From NCBI GenBank assembly GCA_904063045.1, contig CAJFCJ010000015.1:62001-126000 (forward strand): a DNA stretch of 64,000 nucleotides, written 5' to 3'. Below, piece after piece: positions 25,317-36,960 of this stretch (the first letter of the stretch is position 1; every line of letters begins with the position of its first letter). The position numbers were made by a program, and so were the translations under genes. The notes below the pieces were generated by a model. The model did no database searches and had not been told where the DNA came from. It saw nothing but the letters and a program-made list of their open reading frames with translations. This DNA comes from Dimorphilus gyrociliatus. Its lineage: Eukaryota; Annelida; Polychaeta; Dinophilidae.

Positions 25317-26478
25317 TTAGTATAGTTTATTTTTCTTTGATAAAAGTTCAGCAAAGCCTTGGCAATTTTGTTCTATTTCTACCATAGCGTATGATGTTTG
25401 TTTTGATTGATCGTTAAACCAAAGAGAAACGAAAAATTTACTTTCGTACAAGTGCATTAAATAATTTTCATCCTTTTTTGCTTTCTTTGTTACGAATAAT
25501 GTTTCCTTCATTGATCCCATATAGCTTACTATTTTATGTATTCTTTTATGATAATCTTTACCATAGGTAGATTCTAAATATCTCGTAAAACTTAACAACA
25601 ATCGATTGTAGGCGGATTGAAATTTTGGAAATTTGTTCTTATCCGATAGAAGAGTTATTGTTAGAACGTAGAAAATCTCTTCTAGAGTTAGATTAAGTGG
25701 AAATGTACAACCGGTTATTACTTTTAGAAAATGCGATAAAGGTTCCCCGTGAATATCTGTAATATTTTCCCAGCTTAACGGTAGTGACCTATTGTTAACT
25801 TTTAAAACAAATGTATCATTTTCCCAATAGCTTTGAGACAAGGCCATTATAGCCATACAAATGACATCGTAATTCTTGACAAGGTTATTTATAAATTCTA
25901 ATGGTTCTATTTCACTTAAACCGGGTAGTTTCACCAAAAAGCTTATAATTTGGGTGAATACTATTTTTAGAAGCCTCTCGATGAAAGATGACAATGCTTT
26001 TCTGTTATCGATAGCCAGGCCAAGCGTTTCAAACACATCCATATACACTTGCCGGTCAAAGAGGCCCGTTTCAGCAACACTTGCCGCTTCGTTAAAGATC
26101 ATATCGAAATTTTCAATTTTATTTGACCAAATAAGATTTCTTATTTCATAAAAAGTACTCGCACCGAATACGACAAAATCATCCGCGTCTGAATAAGGTA
26201 AAAGATGGGGTGTGGCTAATTTTCTCTTTTGCATTTCAGCAACTAATAGCCTATTTTTTAATTTCCTTACGATGGTATATGGTCCGTGCCTTATAGCGTC
26301 ACGAGACATTCCGACTTTCAAACATTTAACGTATCTACACAGTTTGCAAGGGTAAACACATTTGTCAGATGGAAGACAATTCATTCTACCCGTTCGACAA
26401 GTGTATTTCTTATGTTTTTCCCAGCTCCTTCGGAAGAAGACTTTACATGCTTCGCAAGTGTAGACTCCGTAATGCAAG
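25317..26478 (-). CDS. Nuclear receptor long exon 5 (orphan cassette)
   Basis: Begins at acceptor ATTCAG|C with L-H-Y-G-V-Y-T, P-box C-E-A-C-K-V and an intact F-F-R-R-S. Finger 2 has C-R-T-G-R-M-N-C; the post-finger box G-M-S-R-D-A-I-R-H-G-P-Y is the closest in the array to the NR1-type G-M-S-R-D-A-V-R-x-G. The LBD signature is F-L-V-K-L-P-G-L. With 387 codons after the split Gly, it is the longest of the six orphan cassettes and has a distinct C-terminal tail rich in Gln, Glu and Lys. The 345 bases upstream, to cassette 6, contain no half-finger exon. Confidence 0.85.
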
Positions 26479-26823
26479 CTGAATAGAAACGTAACAGATT
26501 CGATCTTATTAACTGTATCCATAACGGAGAATACTTAAACAAAGCGAAGCGCGACAAAACAAAACCAACATACCACCAAAAAATCTTTGAACGCCAAAAG
26601 CGGAACTCACTAAAGCAATATTCCAATCGTATTTGAAGAAATAGATAGAACAGAGGGATTTTAATTAGGAATGCAAACAATTTCATTGTATTATTCTTTC
26701 TCTACATAATTATGATAAGTTAATACTATAACAATTTTGTTAGAAAAGAAACAGATTTCTATGTTAGCATAGGAGTATATTCTGTATGCAGCATATATTT
26801 TTATAAAGCTCTTTCATTACCCG
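26479..26823. other. Gap between cassettes 5 and 6
   Basis: 345 bases. A minus-strand frame here merges into the cassette 5 DBD in a shifted frame and is a shadow. No half-finger exon seen. Confidence 0.55.
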
Positions 26824-27943
26824 CTAATTTTGTGGAATGTGAACAGACGTAATATTTCTTAAGTGATCCTCCAGATTACCTAATCCATAAACAGCTTTTA
26901 CAAGTGGTTTTCTATATACCAAATTGTAATATTTCAGACCGTTCCTGCTCCCTCCTGATCTAATAAATGGACATTGACTATAATGAGACATCAAAGCTAT
27001 TATAGCCTGAAATTTTCTTATATAATCTCTTCCGTAAGTAGTCGTTAAGTAGCGAGTGAATGCTGACACCATCCGTTTATAATGATAATTTAAAACAGGT
27101 ATACCCCTTTGGGGTGATAAAAGATTTAGTGCGCATACAAACGAAAACTCTTCATCTGTTAATTTACACTCTTGCAACAGTACCTGACTTCTTCTTTTAA
27201 AATCTACTAGCCTTTCAGACATAACTGCTCGCGCTACTTCAATTCCAACAACAACTTTATGCCCATTTAAGTTGATAATCAAAAATTCATTTTCGAGTGC
27301 GCATATATTTTCCATACTCAAAACCAAATGTAAAAGACCTCCTGAACTAAGAAAGTCGCGAAAGAAATCCTTCCTTTTAACCTCCATCATACCTGGCAAT
27401 TGTTTGATAAATGGTAAAAGTTTCAGTAAAACTACTTCCAATAAATCTTCGATCAGTTGTAGCGCAATTCTTCTATCATCTACGTGCTTTCCAGTCCCCT
27501 CTAGCACTTGTACAAACGTATCTATACTATGAACTGGACTATAGATGCACTTTTGAATATTATACATAATCTCCTGAAGATTTGGCAGAGTATCAAACCA
27601 TTTAATTTGTCGTATTGAGTAAATATTATTGGAATTTCTAATTATTAAATCGTCGAGATCTGAATAAGCAGGTAATAACGAAATAGTAACTACATCTGGC
27701 GGCTGAAATTGTTTTTTATTCTTTTCTTTAATGATTTTTTGAGCATAACGTCCTCTAACAATTTTTTCTGTTGACATTCCAACTACTAGACATTTCCTAA
27801 GTCTACAACTCTTGCACAAAAATGTTGAATTTTCATTAGGTTGGCAAGTATTTTCTCCAATGATACATTTAAAATGATCCTTCTTCCGACAACGTCGAAA
27901 AAATAGTTTGCAAGCTTCACAGGTAACGGCTCCGAAGTGAAAG
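26824..27943 (-). CDS. Nuclear receptor long exon 6 (orphan cassette)
   Basis: Begins at acceptor TTATAG|C with F-H-F-G-A-V-T, then C-E-A-C-K-L-F-F-R-R-C. The spacer between finger 1 and finger 2 is 14 residues rather than the 15 seen in the other units, and an extra Cys sits in it. Finger 2 has C-I-I-G-E-N-T-C. The post-finger box is G-M-S-T-E-K-I-V-R-G-R-Y-A. LBD signature F-I-K-Q-L-P-G-M. It ends G-N-L-E-D-H-L and a short polar tail. It has 373 codons after the split Gly and an intact frame. No half-finger exon in the 924 bases up to unit 7. Confidence 0.85.
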
Positions 27944-28867
27944 CTATAAAACATACATTAGAGTACTCCTAACTTTTTATTTTACAAATTAAATGTTATT
28001 TTCAAGACTATTTTATTATTTGCTATAATCAATCATACGATGATATGCTAAATATATAAATATATTAGTATATATGTCATCCTATAGTATTATAGAAAAT
28101 TAATAAATTATTAAAAAACAAGACATTTCATTACATTTTCTTTCCTTATCTATCGTTAAAAGAATAAATTGAATAGTCCTTGAATAATATAAGATTTGAT
28201 AACAGCGAAAAATAAGTGTTAAGGTCATTTGAAAATGTATATATACAGTAGATATACATATACTGTATATTACTATCTATGCATTTTTTATCGTATATCG
28301 TGTTAAATAATATTACGAATAAGCTTTTCATATATTTAATGTATTGATGAATATTGTTTTATAAAAGAGAAAGAAAGACTACTTATAGCAGGATAAATGG
28401 GTGATTGTCTTCTTAATAAACATAAAACAATTACTTGCCAATGCACATTGATTGTTAAAATTTCCATCTAAAAAAAGTAACCTAGAATTCAATATTCTTT
28501 TATAAAATGAATTCGCTATAAGTACAATTGATTTAATATATTTCTTCTACCTAAATAATCACCTAGTATTAAAAATTAGATATTATTAAATTTAATAAGT
28601 CTCTGCCTTTTTCATCATCTCTCCTATTTATATTAGTATGTTATCTGTTTCTTATGCAAATTATTAGAGAGTGAAAAATGATTTTTGAGAATATGAATCG
28701 AAAAAGATTTCAAGCAAATGTTTAATAGATTTAAGGTAGTAGTCAATAGCAACACCTCATGCCCAAAAAGCTTACAGTAGTGAGTGACCAACGGACATTG
28801 AAAAAGTAGTAAATTTAAGGATTTACAATAACAACAGAGTAATATATAACTCAGTGGATGGTCTTTT
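27944..28867. other. Gap between cassette 6 and unit 7
   Basis: 924 AT-rich bases with a TATA/ACTGTA inverted repeat near 28235-28275. No half-finger exon or promoter element recognised. Confidence 0.55.
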
Positions 28868-31160
28868 TTACATTCCTTCTAGATAATTATTTTTCTCGAA
28901 AAACATTGATGAATCTATTGACATTGATTTTAGAGCCTGATTAATTTGTTCAACTTCTTCGATTGTTCCCCCATGATATAAGAGCTTTAGAAAACAGTCA
29001 TTATTGTATATATGATCTATATACTCTTTATTATTGTTTATCCATTTGATTTCATTTAATTTACTTTCACTTGCAAAACTTAAAAAACTAACAATATCGG
29101 AAAGTCTTTTCTCGTATTTGTGACCATACTGCCTTTCCAAGTAGCGAGTAAAAGTTAAAGCAATCGTCTTGTAAATTGGTCCAAAGTGTGGAAATTTCGT
29201 ATTTGGTTTTACAAGACAAAATAGCAATATAATTACTGATTCTTCAAATGTTAGTGCTATATCTTTGTAACGATTAAGAAATTGTACTTCTTGTTCATAA
29301 GATTCTTGGTCAGAAAAATCTACATAACTTTCTTTATCCAAAACAAGTTGGGAACCCTCTGGGAATTCTAACACAAACTTATTGTTCATAAGCTTGCAGC
29401 GTTCGTTAGGAAAATATAACCAACCAAACTGATCATAGTGACTAAGAATATTTTTCCTGAAGCTATCTTCATCTAATTCAATCATACCAGGTAATGAACG
29501 TAACAAAGGAAGTACTGCTAGAAAGTTTTGCTTTGAAATTTCGTCCGATAATTGCATATATTGTTTTCTTCCATCTAATTCAACTCCTGTCACCTGCCAA
29601 ACATCCATATAGATATCTTTTGATACTGTTCCATTTGCAAGTATATTACTTGCTTCGCCGCAAATTTCTTTATAGCTTGGTGACCATTTTACTGATAACA
29701 GTTGAGAGAATGTAACGGTAAATTGATTAAGTAAATCGTCAGAATATGTGTGCCTTGGTAAAAAAGGTATAAAACTTTTCAAACGTTGATAATTAGCTCT
29801 CTTCTTCATATTTTCTTCATGTCTAACCTTTGAATAACGTCCAACTTTAATAGCAGATCTCGACATTCCAATTTCAATACATCTCTTATATCTACATGCT
29901 TTGCAGGCGAACAAAAAACGAAAATTTGGACTACATAATTTCCGTTCATTTTTACATTTATAACTTTCATGTAATTGTATACTTCGGTAGAAGAAGACTT
30001 TACAAGCTTCGCAAGTATCAGCTCCATAGTGATAGCTGTTAAATGATAAGTACTGTTCAGCACCCTACAAGTCTTTATTGATTTAAATTTTTTCAAATTT
30101 CTAATTTATTTACAATCATAAAATCCTAAAGATTTTTATATTGCTACGCCCTGTAATTGAGAGAACCGCCCTGTTCTCCTACTAGAAATAATTGATCACC
30201 GTTCTGCGAAAAAAATCGCTTTCAGCCAGGTAACCATACTTTTCTATTATTAATATCATTTCTTGAAATTTTATGTGATTATCGGTCAATGTATGCAACA
30301 ACTACAACTATTACACAATCACTTTTTCAGCTGAACGTAAGAAAGTATACGAATGCTAGCGATAAGAGTTATCTCATAATTTGGTTGTATTTAATACAGA
30401 AATAGAAGAGAAAAGTACAGAGAGGAGATAACAGATAAAAAGAAAGCCTATTAAACGTAAAAAGATATTTTTAAGTATTTCTTTTTCTGGAAGGACAATG
30501 TAAAGAAAAAAAAACAAGTTTTTTTTTATCAATTTTTGTTCTGGTGTTTTCTACAGATAAGATAATCATTAACCTTTCACCTTCTCTAAACAAGTGCCAC
30601 GAAAGAGAAAAAATAAGACAAATATAATGAAATCATTCAATAATATGTAGACAACAATAATTACAATATTGAAAAAATCAAGTGGTGAAAATCAGTTAGA
30701 AAGCAAAAGAGGTCTTTTTTTTCTGCTCTTGTCTAGTTTCATTCAATCTTATTATGGATACGGTTTTGAACGAATGTAACAATTTATTTATTTAACTTGG
30801 TCAATATGCTTTTTTTTTCTCTCTTAAGTTCTATCCATTTATCGAAAAATCTTCAATTCTCTGAACAATCTTTAACTTATACGATTAAAAAAAAAAAGAA
30901 TTTCGCGTAATATCGATAAATGGTATAGAATGGAAGATATCAAGGTTTTAAAAGGCTAATGGTACATACCCAGAAGAATTTCCTCCGCAAACTTGACAAG
31001 GAGGTAGAACAGTCTTCGTTTCGAGAGGCTCAATTTGTCTCACGCTATTCGAATCAGATGAGCTTACAGTAGAGCCTGGAGGTGAATCACTGTCATTGCT
31101 ATTTGCAATTTGATTAATGAAATCGGTCAAGTCATCATCTATGTAATTCAATTCATCCAT
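28868..31160 (-). CDS. Nuclear receptor unit 7, with the candidate shared first exon
   Basis: Model: complement(join(28868..30035,30970..31160)), 452 residues. Exon 1 encodes an acidic, Ser-rich N-terminus (M-D-E-L-N-Y-I-D-D-D) and the first half of zinc finger 1 (P-P-C-Q-V-C-G-G-N-S-S-G), ending at a strong donor GG|GTATGT. Exon 2 starts Y-H-Y-G-A-D-T, P-box C-E-A-C-K-V, then F-F-Y-R (Tyr replacing Arg). LBD signature L-R-S-L-P-G-M. The intron is 934 bases, far longer than the 70-197 bases of units 8-15. Exon 1 lacks the basic stretch that precedes the finger in units 10-15. This exon is the nearest candidate 5' exon for the six cassettes downstream. Confidence 0.9.
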
Positions 31161-32242
31161 TTTCGGTAGATCAACTGTACCAAAGTTTATTTACATTCAA
31201 TTATTGTCATTCAAAAATTCTACAAAGATCTGTTCAACGAAAAAAAAGGTCTTCAAGGCTTTAACTGGTTTCTATATGCGTCATAGTTTTACCTGTATAT
31301 CGTGGCGCCGCCTGTCGAATTGTTAACTCTGATAGTTTCGTATAAAGTTGATAAATTCATTATAAAGCACACCTAACGTACATATCTATGAAAGCGATGT
31401 TTAAAGAAATCAATAACTACATATAAATGATACATAACCTGTTATACACGTTTTAATTAGGCAATATATAAAGAGAAGGTATAAGAAAAGACTTTGGAAA
31501 AATTTTAAGCAAGAGTTCCCCTACCAATGACAACTTTATCATACAATAATTCTTAGATAAAGATAGTCAATTGGGGATATAGTGAGCCTCACCTGTATTT
31601 CTTTTCATATATTTACATACGGTTTTGATATGCTGTCTCCGAGTTCTAAGAATAATAACTAAACAATTTCAATAAAATCTTCTGGAATTACTAATAAATA
31701 ATAGATGAAGAAATTGATTAGTATCTATTCTATTTTATTATTGAGTTCCTAACCAATAATAAGTTATATATAAAATAAAATGCCTTTATACTGTATAATT
31801 TCAATTTCTATATAAGACAGCAACTAATGAATATATATATAAATACATATATATATATATATATTAAAGAAAAGATAAGGGAAAATAATAAAGTTTCTGA
31901 TAACATTTTATCAATTTATAAAAAAATAAAAAAACTAATCGTCCCGAAATAGAACTTAACGAATAAAAATATTCATAGATAAGATGAATACGTACCAATG
32001 ACGAAGCTATATACTCCCACACATTTCATGCATGCATGAATATGTGCGATATACAGTATATATATATATATATCTAATAAAAATAACCATATAAATTTAC
32101 CTCCTGCAACGGTTGATAACATAAAAATAAACAAGTAAAAACAGTTGACATAGCAAAAGAGTCATTTAATCTTTTGTACTAGAATTTAATAACAGAAAAC
32201 TAATATGAACAATAAGTTAAATATTGTCAATTTAAGTTTCTT
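31161..32242. promoter_or_regulatory. Upstream region of unit 7
   Basis: 1,082 bases between unit 7 and the stop of unit 8; it must hold the unit 7 promoter. A GTATATCGTGGCGCC stretch near 31295-31310 weakly resembles the AGATATCGTGACT site of unit 13, but there is no good AGRTGTCDCT match. TA repeats occur near 31851-31865 and 32057-32073. Confidence 0.4.
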
Positions 32243-33717
32243 TTACTTTATATACATTTCCTGTATTTTTTTAATATTACTCTCATAATCACCAATACCA
32301 TGTGATGCTTTGACTAGAGGATTTGTATAAATAGTATCCAGAAATTGGTTATATTTATACATATATTTTCTTGGAACTGAATTAAGTTGTGTTAAAAAGG
32401 CTACTAGATTTATAATTTCTTGCATTCTCTTGGTTGAATCTCTCCCATAGTTCGTGTCCAAATATCTTGAGAAAGCTAGAGTCATGCGATTAGAAGCTGT
32501 TTTTAAAATTCCATTGTGACTATTGCATATTGCCAATAAGTGAAGAGAACAAACAAACATAACTTCTTCATGCTTTAAATTAGCTTGAATAATTCTATTG
32601 TGACATAATTTTTGCAGTCTTACATTGTCCTTTCCCAATGTGTTTTCTAGGCTATGTAATGGATGACGGGTAGAAAAACCATTATAAGTAACTACAAGGT
32701 TGTCATCTTCAAAACCTAATATATTTTGGCTAGTTACAGCAATATGAATTAAAGCTGCAGTCATAAGAAACAGCCTCCAGAAGCTTTCCCCTTGTAGTTC
32801 ACACATTCCAGGTAATTTACTCACAAATTTGTAATAATCTGTTAAAATTATCTTAAGGAACTGTTCATTGTGTTTTAAATAGACTCTCCTATCATCCAAC
32901 TCTTTACCAGTAGCATGCCAAACTTCTATAAACTCTTCAAAAGAAATAGTATAGTCATATTCAGATGGGCTTGTTTTCTTTGCGGGGCAAATTACTTCAG
33001 ACCAATCTAGATTTTTAAATTCACAGAAATTGTTTGAACACATAATTATAAGGTCATCAGCATCCGAATGCGAAGATAATAATTGTATCTTTGATACGGA
33101 TTTGCTTGAATTATTTAATTTTTCCAATTGTGAAGCTCTAATTTTTGATTGACGACCCATTTGAACTGCTTTTTTTGACATTCCAATATCTAAACAACGT
33201 TTTAATCGGCAATATTTACAATTAAATGTAAAATTTACACCTGGACAGCAAGTTTTTCGACCGCTCAGACACTTAAATGTACCCATTTTCTGATTATTTC
33301 GAAAATAAAATATTTTGCAGGCTCTACAAGTGTATGCTCCATAATGATATCTAATAAAAAGAAAACATAGTAGTAGATAATCGTATCTTGAATCTTTAAA
33401 AATTGTTTATGCAAAGTAAATTACGGCGTTGTTAAGAATGTTTAAATGAACAAGTTTTATTTAAAAAATCGGTAATAGCAAAGAATGTTTTGCATCTTGA
33501 ATAAAGGTGTTAAAAGATAACATAGTTACATAGTACTATATGCATACCCTGTTGATTTTGCTCCACAAACCTGGCAATTCGGTAAATTTTTGTCATTTTC
33601 CGGTTCATCTATTGGGACATCAGCAAAAAATTCATCGGGACTGCGATCATCATCACATATCTTTGTTACAAAGTCCATAAAATCTATATTCAAGTCTTTG
33701 AAATTATCTGCAGACAT
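32243..33717 (-). CDS. Nuclear receptor unit 8 with altered P-box (C-R-A-C-K)
   Basis: Model: complement(join(32243..33350,33548..33717)), 425 residues. Exon 1 is acidic and ends C-Q-V-C-G-A-K-S-T-G with donor GG|GTATGC; intron 197 bases. Exon 2 begins Y-H-Y-G-A-Y-T and then C-R-A-C-K-I-F-Y-F-R: the P-box Glu, which normally contacts DNA bases, is Arg, and the F-F-R-R knuckle is F-Y-F-R. Finger 2 is complete (C-L-S-G-R-K-T-C). Post-finger box G-M-S-K-K-A-V-Q-M-G-R-Q-S. LBD signature F-V-S-K-L-P-G-M; C-terminus G-I-G-D-Y-E-S-N-I. The changes predict altered DNA specificity or loss of DNA binding; the LBD looks intact. Confidence 0.9.
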
Positions 33718-34211
33718 TCTTTCAGGAATATTTGAAGCTATTTTCCAATATATCTTTGACTATTACAATACTATTTAGTATAGCAAAAGGTTAGTGAACC
33801 CTAATAAGTTGGATAGGTGGAGCTGCGTTAGTGTAATAGGATAGCAGAAAATATCCGCCAAATTTATTGTTTTTTATTAGAAAATAAAAAGTCAAACTTC
33901 ATTAATTTATAAATAACGTCTTATATAAAAGTGAATTGAACAGTAATATATCAATTTAAGAATGTCGAGTTCAATCAAATTTAACTTTTAATATTTCCTT
34001 ACTGATCTTTTTTCAAATTAAATCCTTCTATTTCAAATGTTACGTCATTATTCTTTAGTTAGAGAATACCTCAGAAAAGAATCAATAATTAAAAACTAAA
34101 TATAGATTTCTATTTTCATAATATATAGTGAGTCATTGACGTTGAGTATACTGTACAGTATTGTACAAAAAGTACATTCCCATTTCGGTTTATTCAGTAA
34201 TGAAACAACAA
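33718..34211. promoter_or_regulatory. Upstream region of unit 8
   Basis: 494 bases. AGGTGGAGCT at 33815-33824, about 98 bp before the ATG, is a variant of the array promoter element (two mismatches to AGRTGTCDCT). The rest is AT-rich 3' flank of unit 9. Confidence 0.4.
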
Positions 34212-35587
34212 TTAATAAGATTTATTATGTAGAATATCAGAGATAAGTTCCATTTTTTCATCAATTTCGTTACTTAATCCACCATAAATAATTCTAAACA
34301 TTGGTGTCTTATATACCCAAGAGAAATAATCTTTATAACATTCTCTCCATTTATTGTATATAAGTCTTTTCTCTGACAAAAAGCTTAAAAAGTTTATGTA
34401 ATCCGCTAATTTTAAATGATAAGAATCTCCATATATTCTTTGAAGGTATCGTGTAAGTGCCATAACAAATCTATTATACGTCTGAGGTGAATATTTAAAA
34501 TCTTTTACTGGCATTGAGAGACTCATTGCGAAAATTAATAATAACTCTTCCCTATTTAGGTTCATTTCATCTTTACGGTTTATAGCCTCGATTCTTTTAT
34601 CGACTAGATTGTTCCCTAGCCATAATTTAAGGGTTTCACGAGAGAGCTTTACGGAACCATTTCCTAGAAAAATTTCTATACCATTTGAATTTCTATAAAC
34701 TGGTGCTATCAAATTGACCAAACAAAAATCGTATTCGTGATAACATAAGAGTTTTATAAAGTCTTTGTCAGATATCTCTCTCAAACCTGGCAAACCTTTT
34801 AACAGAGGTAAATAATTTTGTACGCCAAGTTCAAATATCTCACAGTGTTTTCCTGTAAATTCTGCCCGATCATCCATCTCTATACCTGTTACTTGATGTA
34901 TATCTATAAAATCATCCATGGAGACGAATGTTTTGTTGGATAATAAATTTAAATATTTTATTTGCTCATCGAATTTATCAATTTTTCTAGTCCAATTACT
35001 TTGAAGAATATTATTCAAAATAGAGAAACAACTTGAAATAATATCATCAGCGTCAGAATAAACTGGCAATAGTTCTGCTGAACATTTTGATTTAATATTG
35101 GATATTCTTTTTAGTTTCTCTGCATTCGTCTTTTTTGAATGTCTTCCTACTTTTATTCTTGTTTTTGACATTCCTTCACTAATACATTTTTGATATCTGC
35201 ATAATTGGCAATTGAATGAATAAGATAAGGAAGGAGCGCATTGATTTCTGTCGGTTTTACATTTGTAATTTTGATATTTAGTAATACTTCTTCTAAAGAA
35301 AATTTTACAGGCTTCGCAAGTGTAGATTCCGTAGTGTATGCTTCAATTTGAAAAAAAAAATACAATCTTTAAATAGACAGCAATCTTGTGTCAATGAATA
35401 ATATCTCTATATATATAGTAATAAAAATTTATACATATATATAGTATACTGTATATATATATAGAAAATGAGTTTGAATATGTTGGCCTATAATTGCTCA
35501 CCCATTCGATGGTCCTTGACAAACTTGACAAGGTAGAAATATATCTTCATTATAACCATTCCGTACTTCTTTTAGTTGTTCAGCCAT
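34212..35587 (-). CDS. Nuclear receptor unit 9
   Basis: Model: complement(join(34212..35340,35502..35587)), 404 residues. Exon 1 is the shortest single first exon in the array, 28 codons, from M-A-E-Q-L-K-E-V to P-C-Q-V-C-Q-G-P-S-N, with donor GG|GTGAGC; the Gly after the second Cys is Gln. Intron 161 bases. Exon 2 begins I-H-Y-G-I-Y-T, C-E-A-C-K-I-F-F-R-R-S, finger 2 C-K-T-D-R-N-Q-C, and post-finger box G-M-S-K-T-R-I-K-V-G-R-H-S, the first of the T-R-I-K subgroup (units 9-13 and 15). LBD signature L-L-K-G-L-P-G-L. Confidence 0.9.
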
Positions 35588-36960
35588 TTTTATACCTTTA
35601 AATTAATTGTAAGTTATGAAAAATAAAAACAGTATATTATAAAATATTACGACCATACATAGGTGTCTCTACGGGAATTTTTATCTTCGTATTTATTTTC
35701 TAATCAATAGTTTATCGTTCTCAATCATTACATTTATAGTCTGACTGGAAATCTAATGTCAATATTTAGAATATGCACCACCCACAAGTTCTACATATTT
35801 AAATTTAATAAAATTGTGCTTTTTAAGTAATACAATTAGTTTCTTACTGTCAATCTACTAGATACTTTATAATAGCGGTTGAGTAGCTATCATTAAACTC
35901 AACTATTAGTATATCTAATGTAGTTAGTTAAAATATATTTTAATTAGATAATAAATTTAGTATCAAAATCAGCTAGACATGCCTTTTAGCAACTATATAG
36001 TAGAAGTCTCTTTCAGTACACTGCTTTATCAGCAAATTCTAGTTTATCGATATTTTACTTTGATTATTAACCAACATAAAATAGGTTTATGCAGACAAGC
36101 TACCAGTTTTCAGCATAAGGTTACTCACCTTACTTTAGGAGTTAATGACACGTACCTGTGACAACAGATGTCATCTCATTGGAAAAGTATTTTCGTACAA
36201 ATTTTAATTTGACTATGCTTTTCTTCAAAGTTACGCAATAAATATATTTTCACTTTTCTTAAATTTAGAAATATAGAACAGACTATTCAAATATTGAATA
36301 ACTATATAGATAGTTATACAGACTGCTATATTTCTTCCTCCGATCCGCCCTCTCTCAATATACTGTACGAGATAAAACTATCTTGACATTTATATTGTAA
36401 TATACCTTGTAGTCACACATATAATAAAAAAATTGATTGAAAATAAGTCTTATTGTTGCTGATTACGTCTTTTTCTCTTTTTTTGTCAAACAACTTTGTT
36501 CTTTCTCTTATAACTATTATTCTTTGAAAGAACACTATAAATGATTTTACCTAAGATCAAACGATAAACCTCGATTAACAAGAATTAGAATAACGTAATA
36601 TGAAAGAGAAATATTTTCCATCTCTTAAGTCTTACTATGTTTATGGAACATTGAAATTTTACACTTTTAGATTCCGTCTATTTTTGTCAAATTTTTCTTC
36701 TTCCATTATAGTTCAAAGTGTTGTTTTTTTTTGTCTTTTTCAAATATAAACCGGTATATTCCTTTATAATGTAAATGCTCAATTAAATTATACTTTAATA
36801 TATATACTATATATATATCTTTATCTGTTAGAAGGGAATGAACCAAACTGATCTATAGAACGATTGTTTTCACTATAGTCCTATAAGATATTCACCATTA
36901 AGAAATAGAAAACAAACGAACAATAAAGTTAGAACAATAAAAATCTCTTTTATAAATCTT
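35588..36960. promoter_or_regulatory. Upstream region of unit 9
   Basis: 1,373 bases. AGGTGTCTCT at 35661-35670, 74 bp before the ATG, followed by TCTTCGTAT about 14 bases further upstream. No coding exon recognised in the rest, which holds AT-rich filler and TA palindromes. Confidence 0.5.

Noticed and set aside
17323-27943. Reading cassettes 1-6 as pseudogenes or retrocopies
   Set aside because: All six keep open frames of 371-387 codons, complete second fingers, splice acceptors in one phase and no poly-A remnants. Loss of function would have broken at least some of them.
30140-30190. Possible extra half-finger exon in the unit 7 intron (ACAGG followed by GC)
   Set aside because: There is no Cys-x2-Cys before the putative donor and the donor is not GT.
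31285-31315. Possible first exon ending ATACAG|GTAAAA upstream of unit 7
   Set aside because: No cysteines in any frame before the donor; not a half finger.
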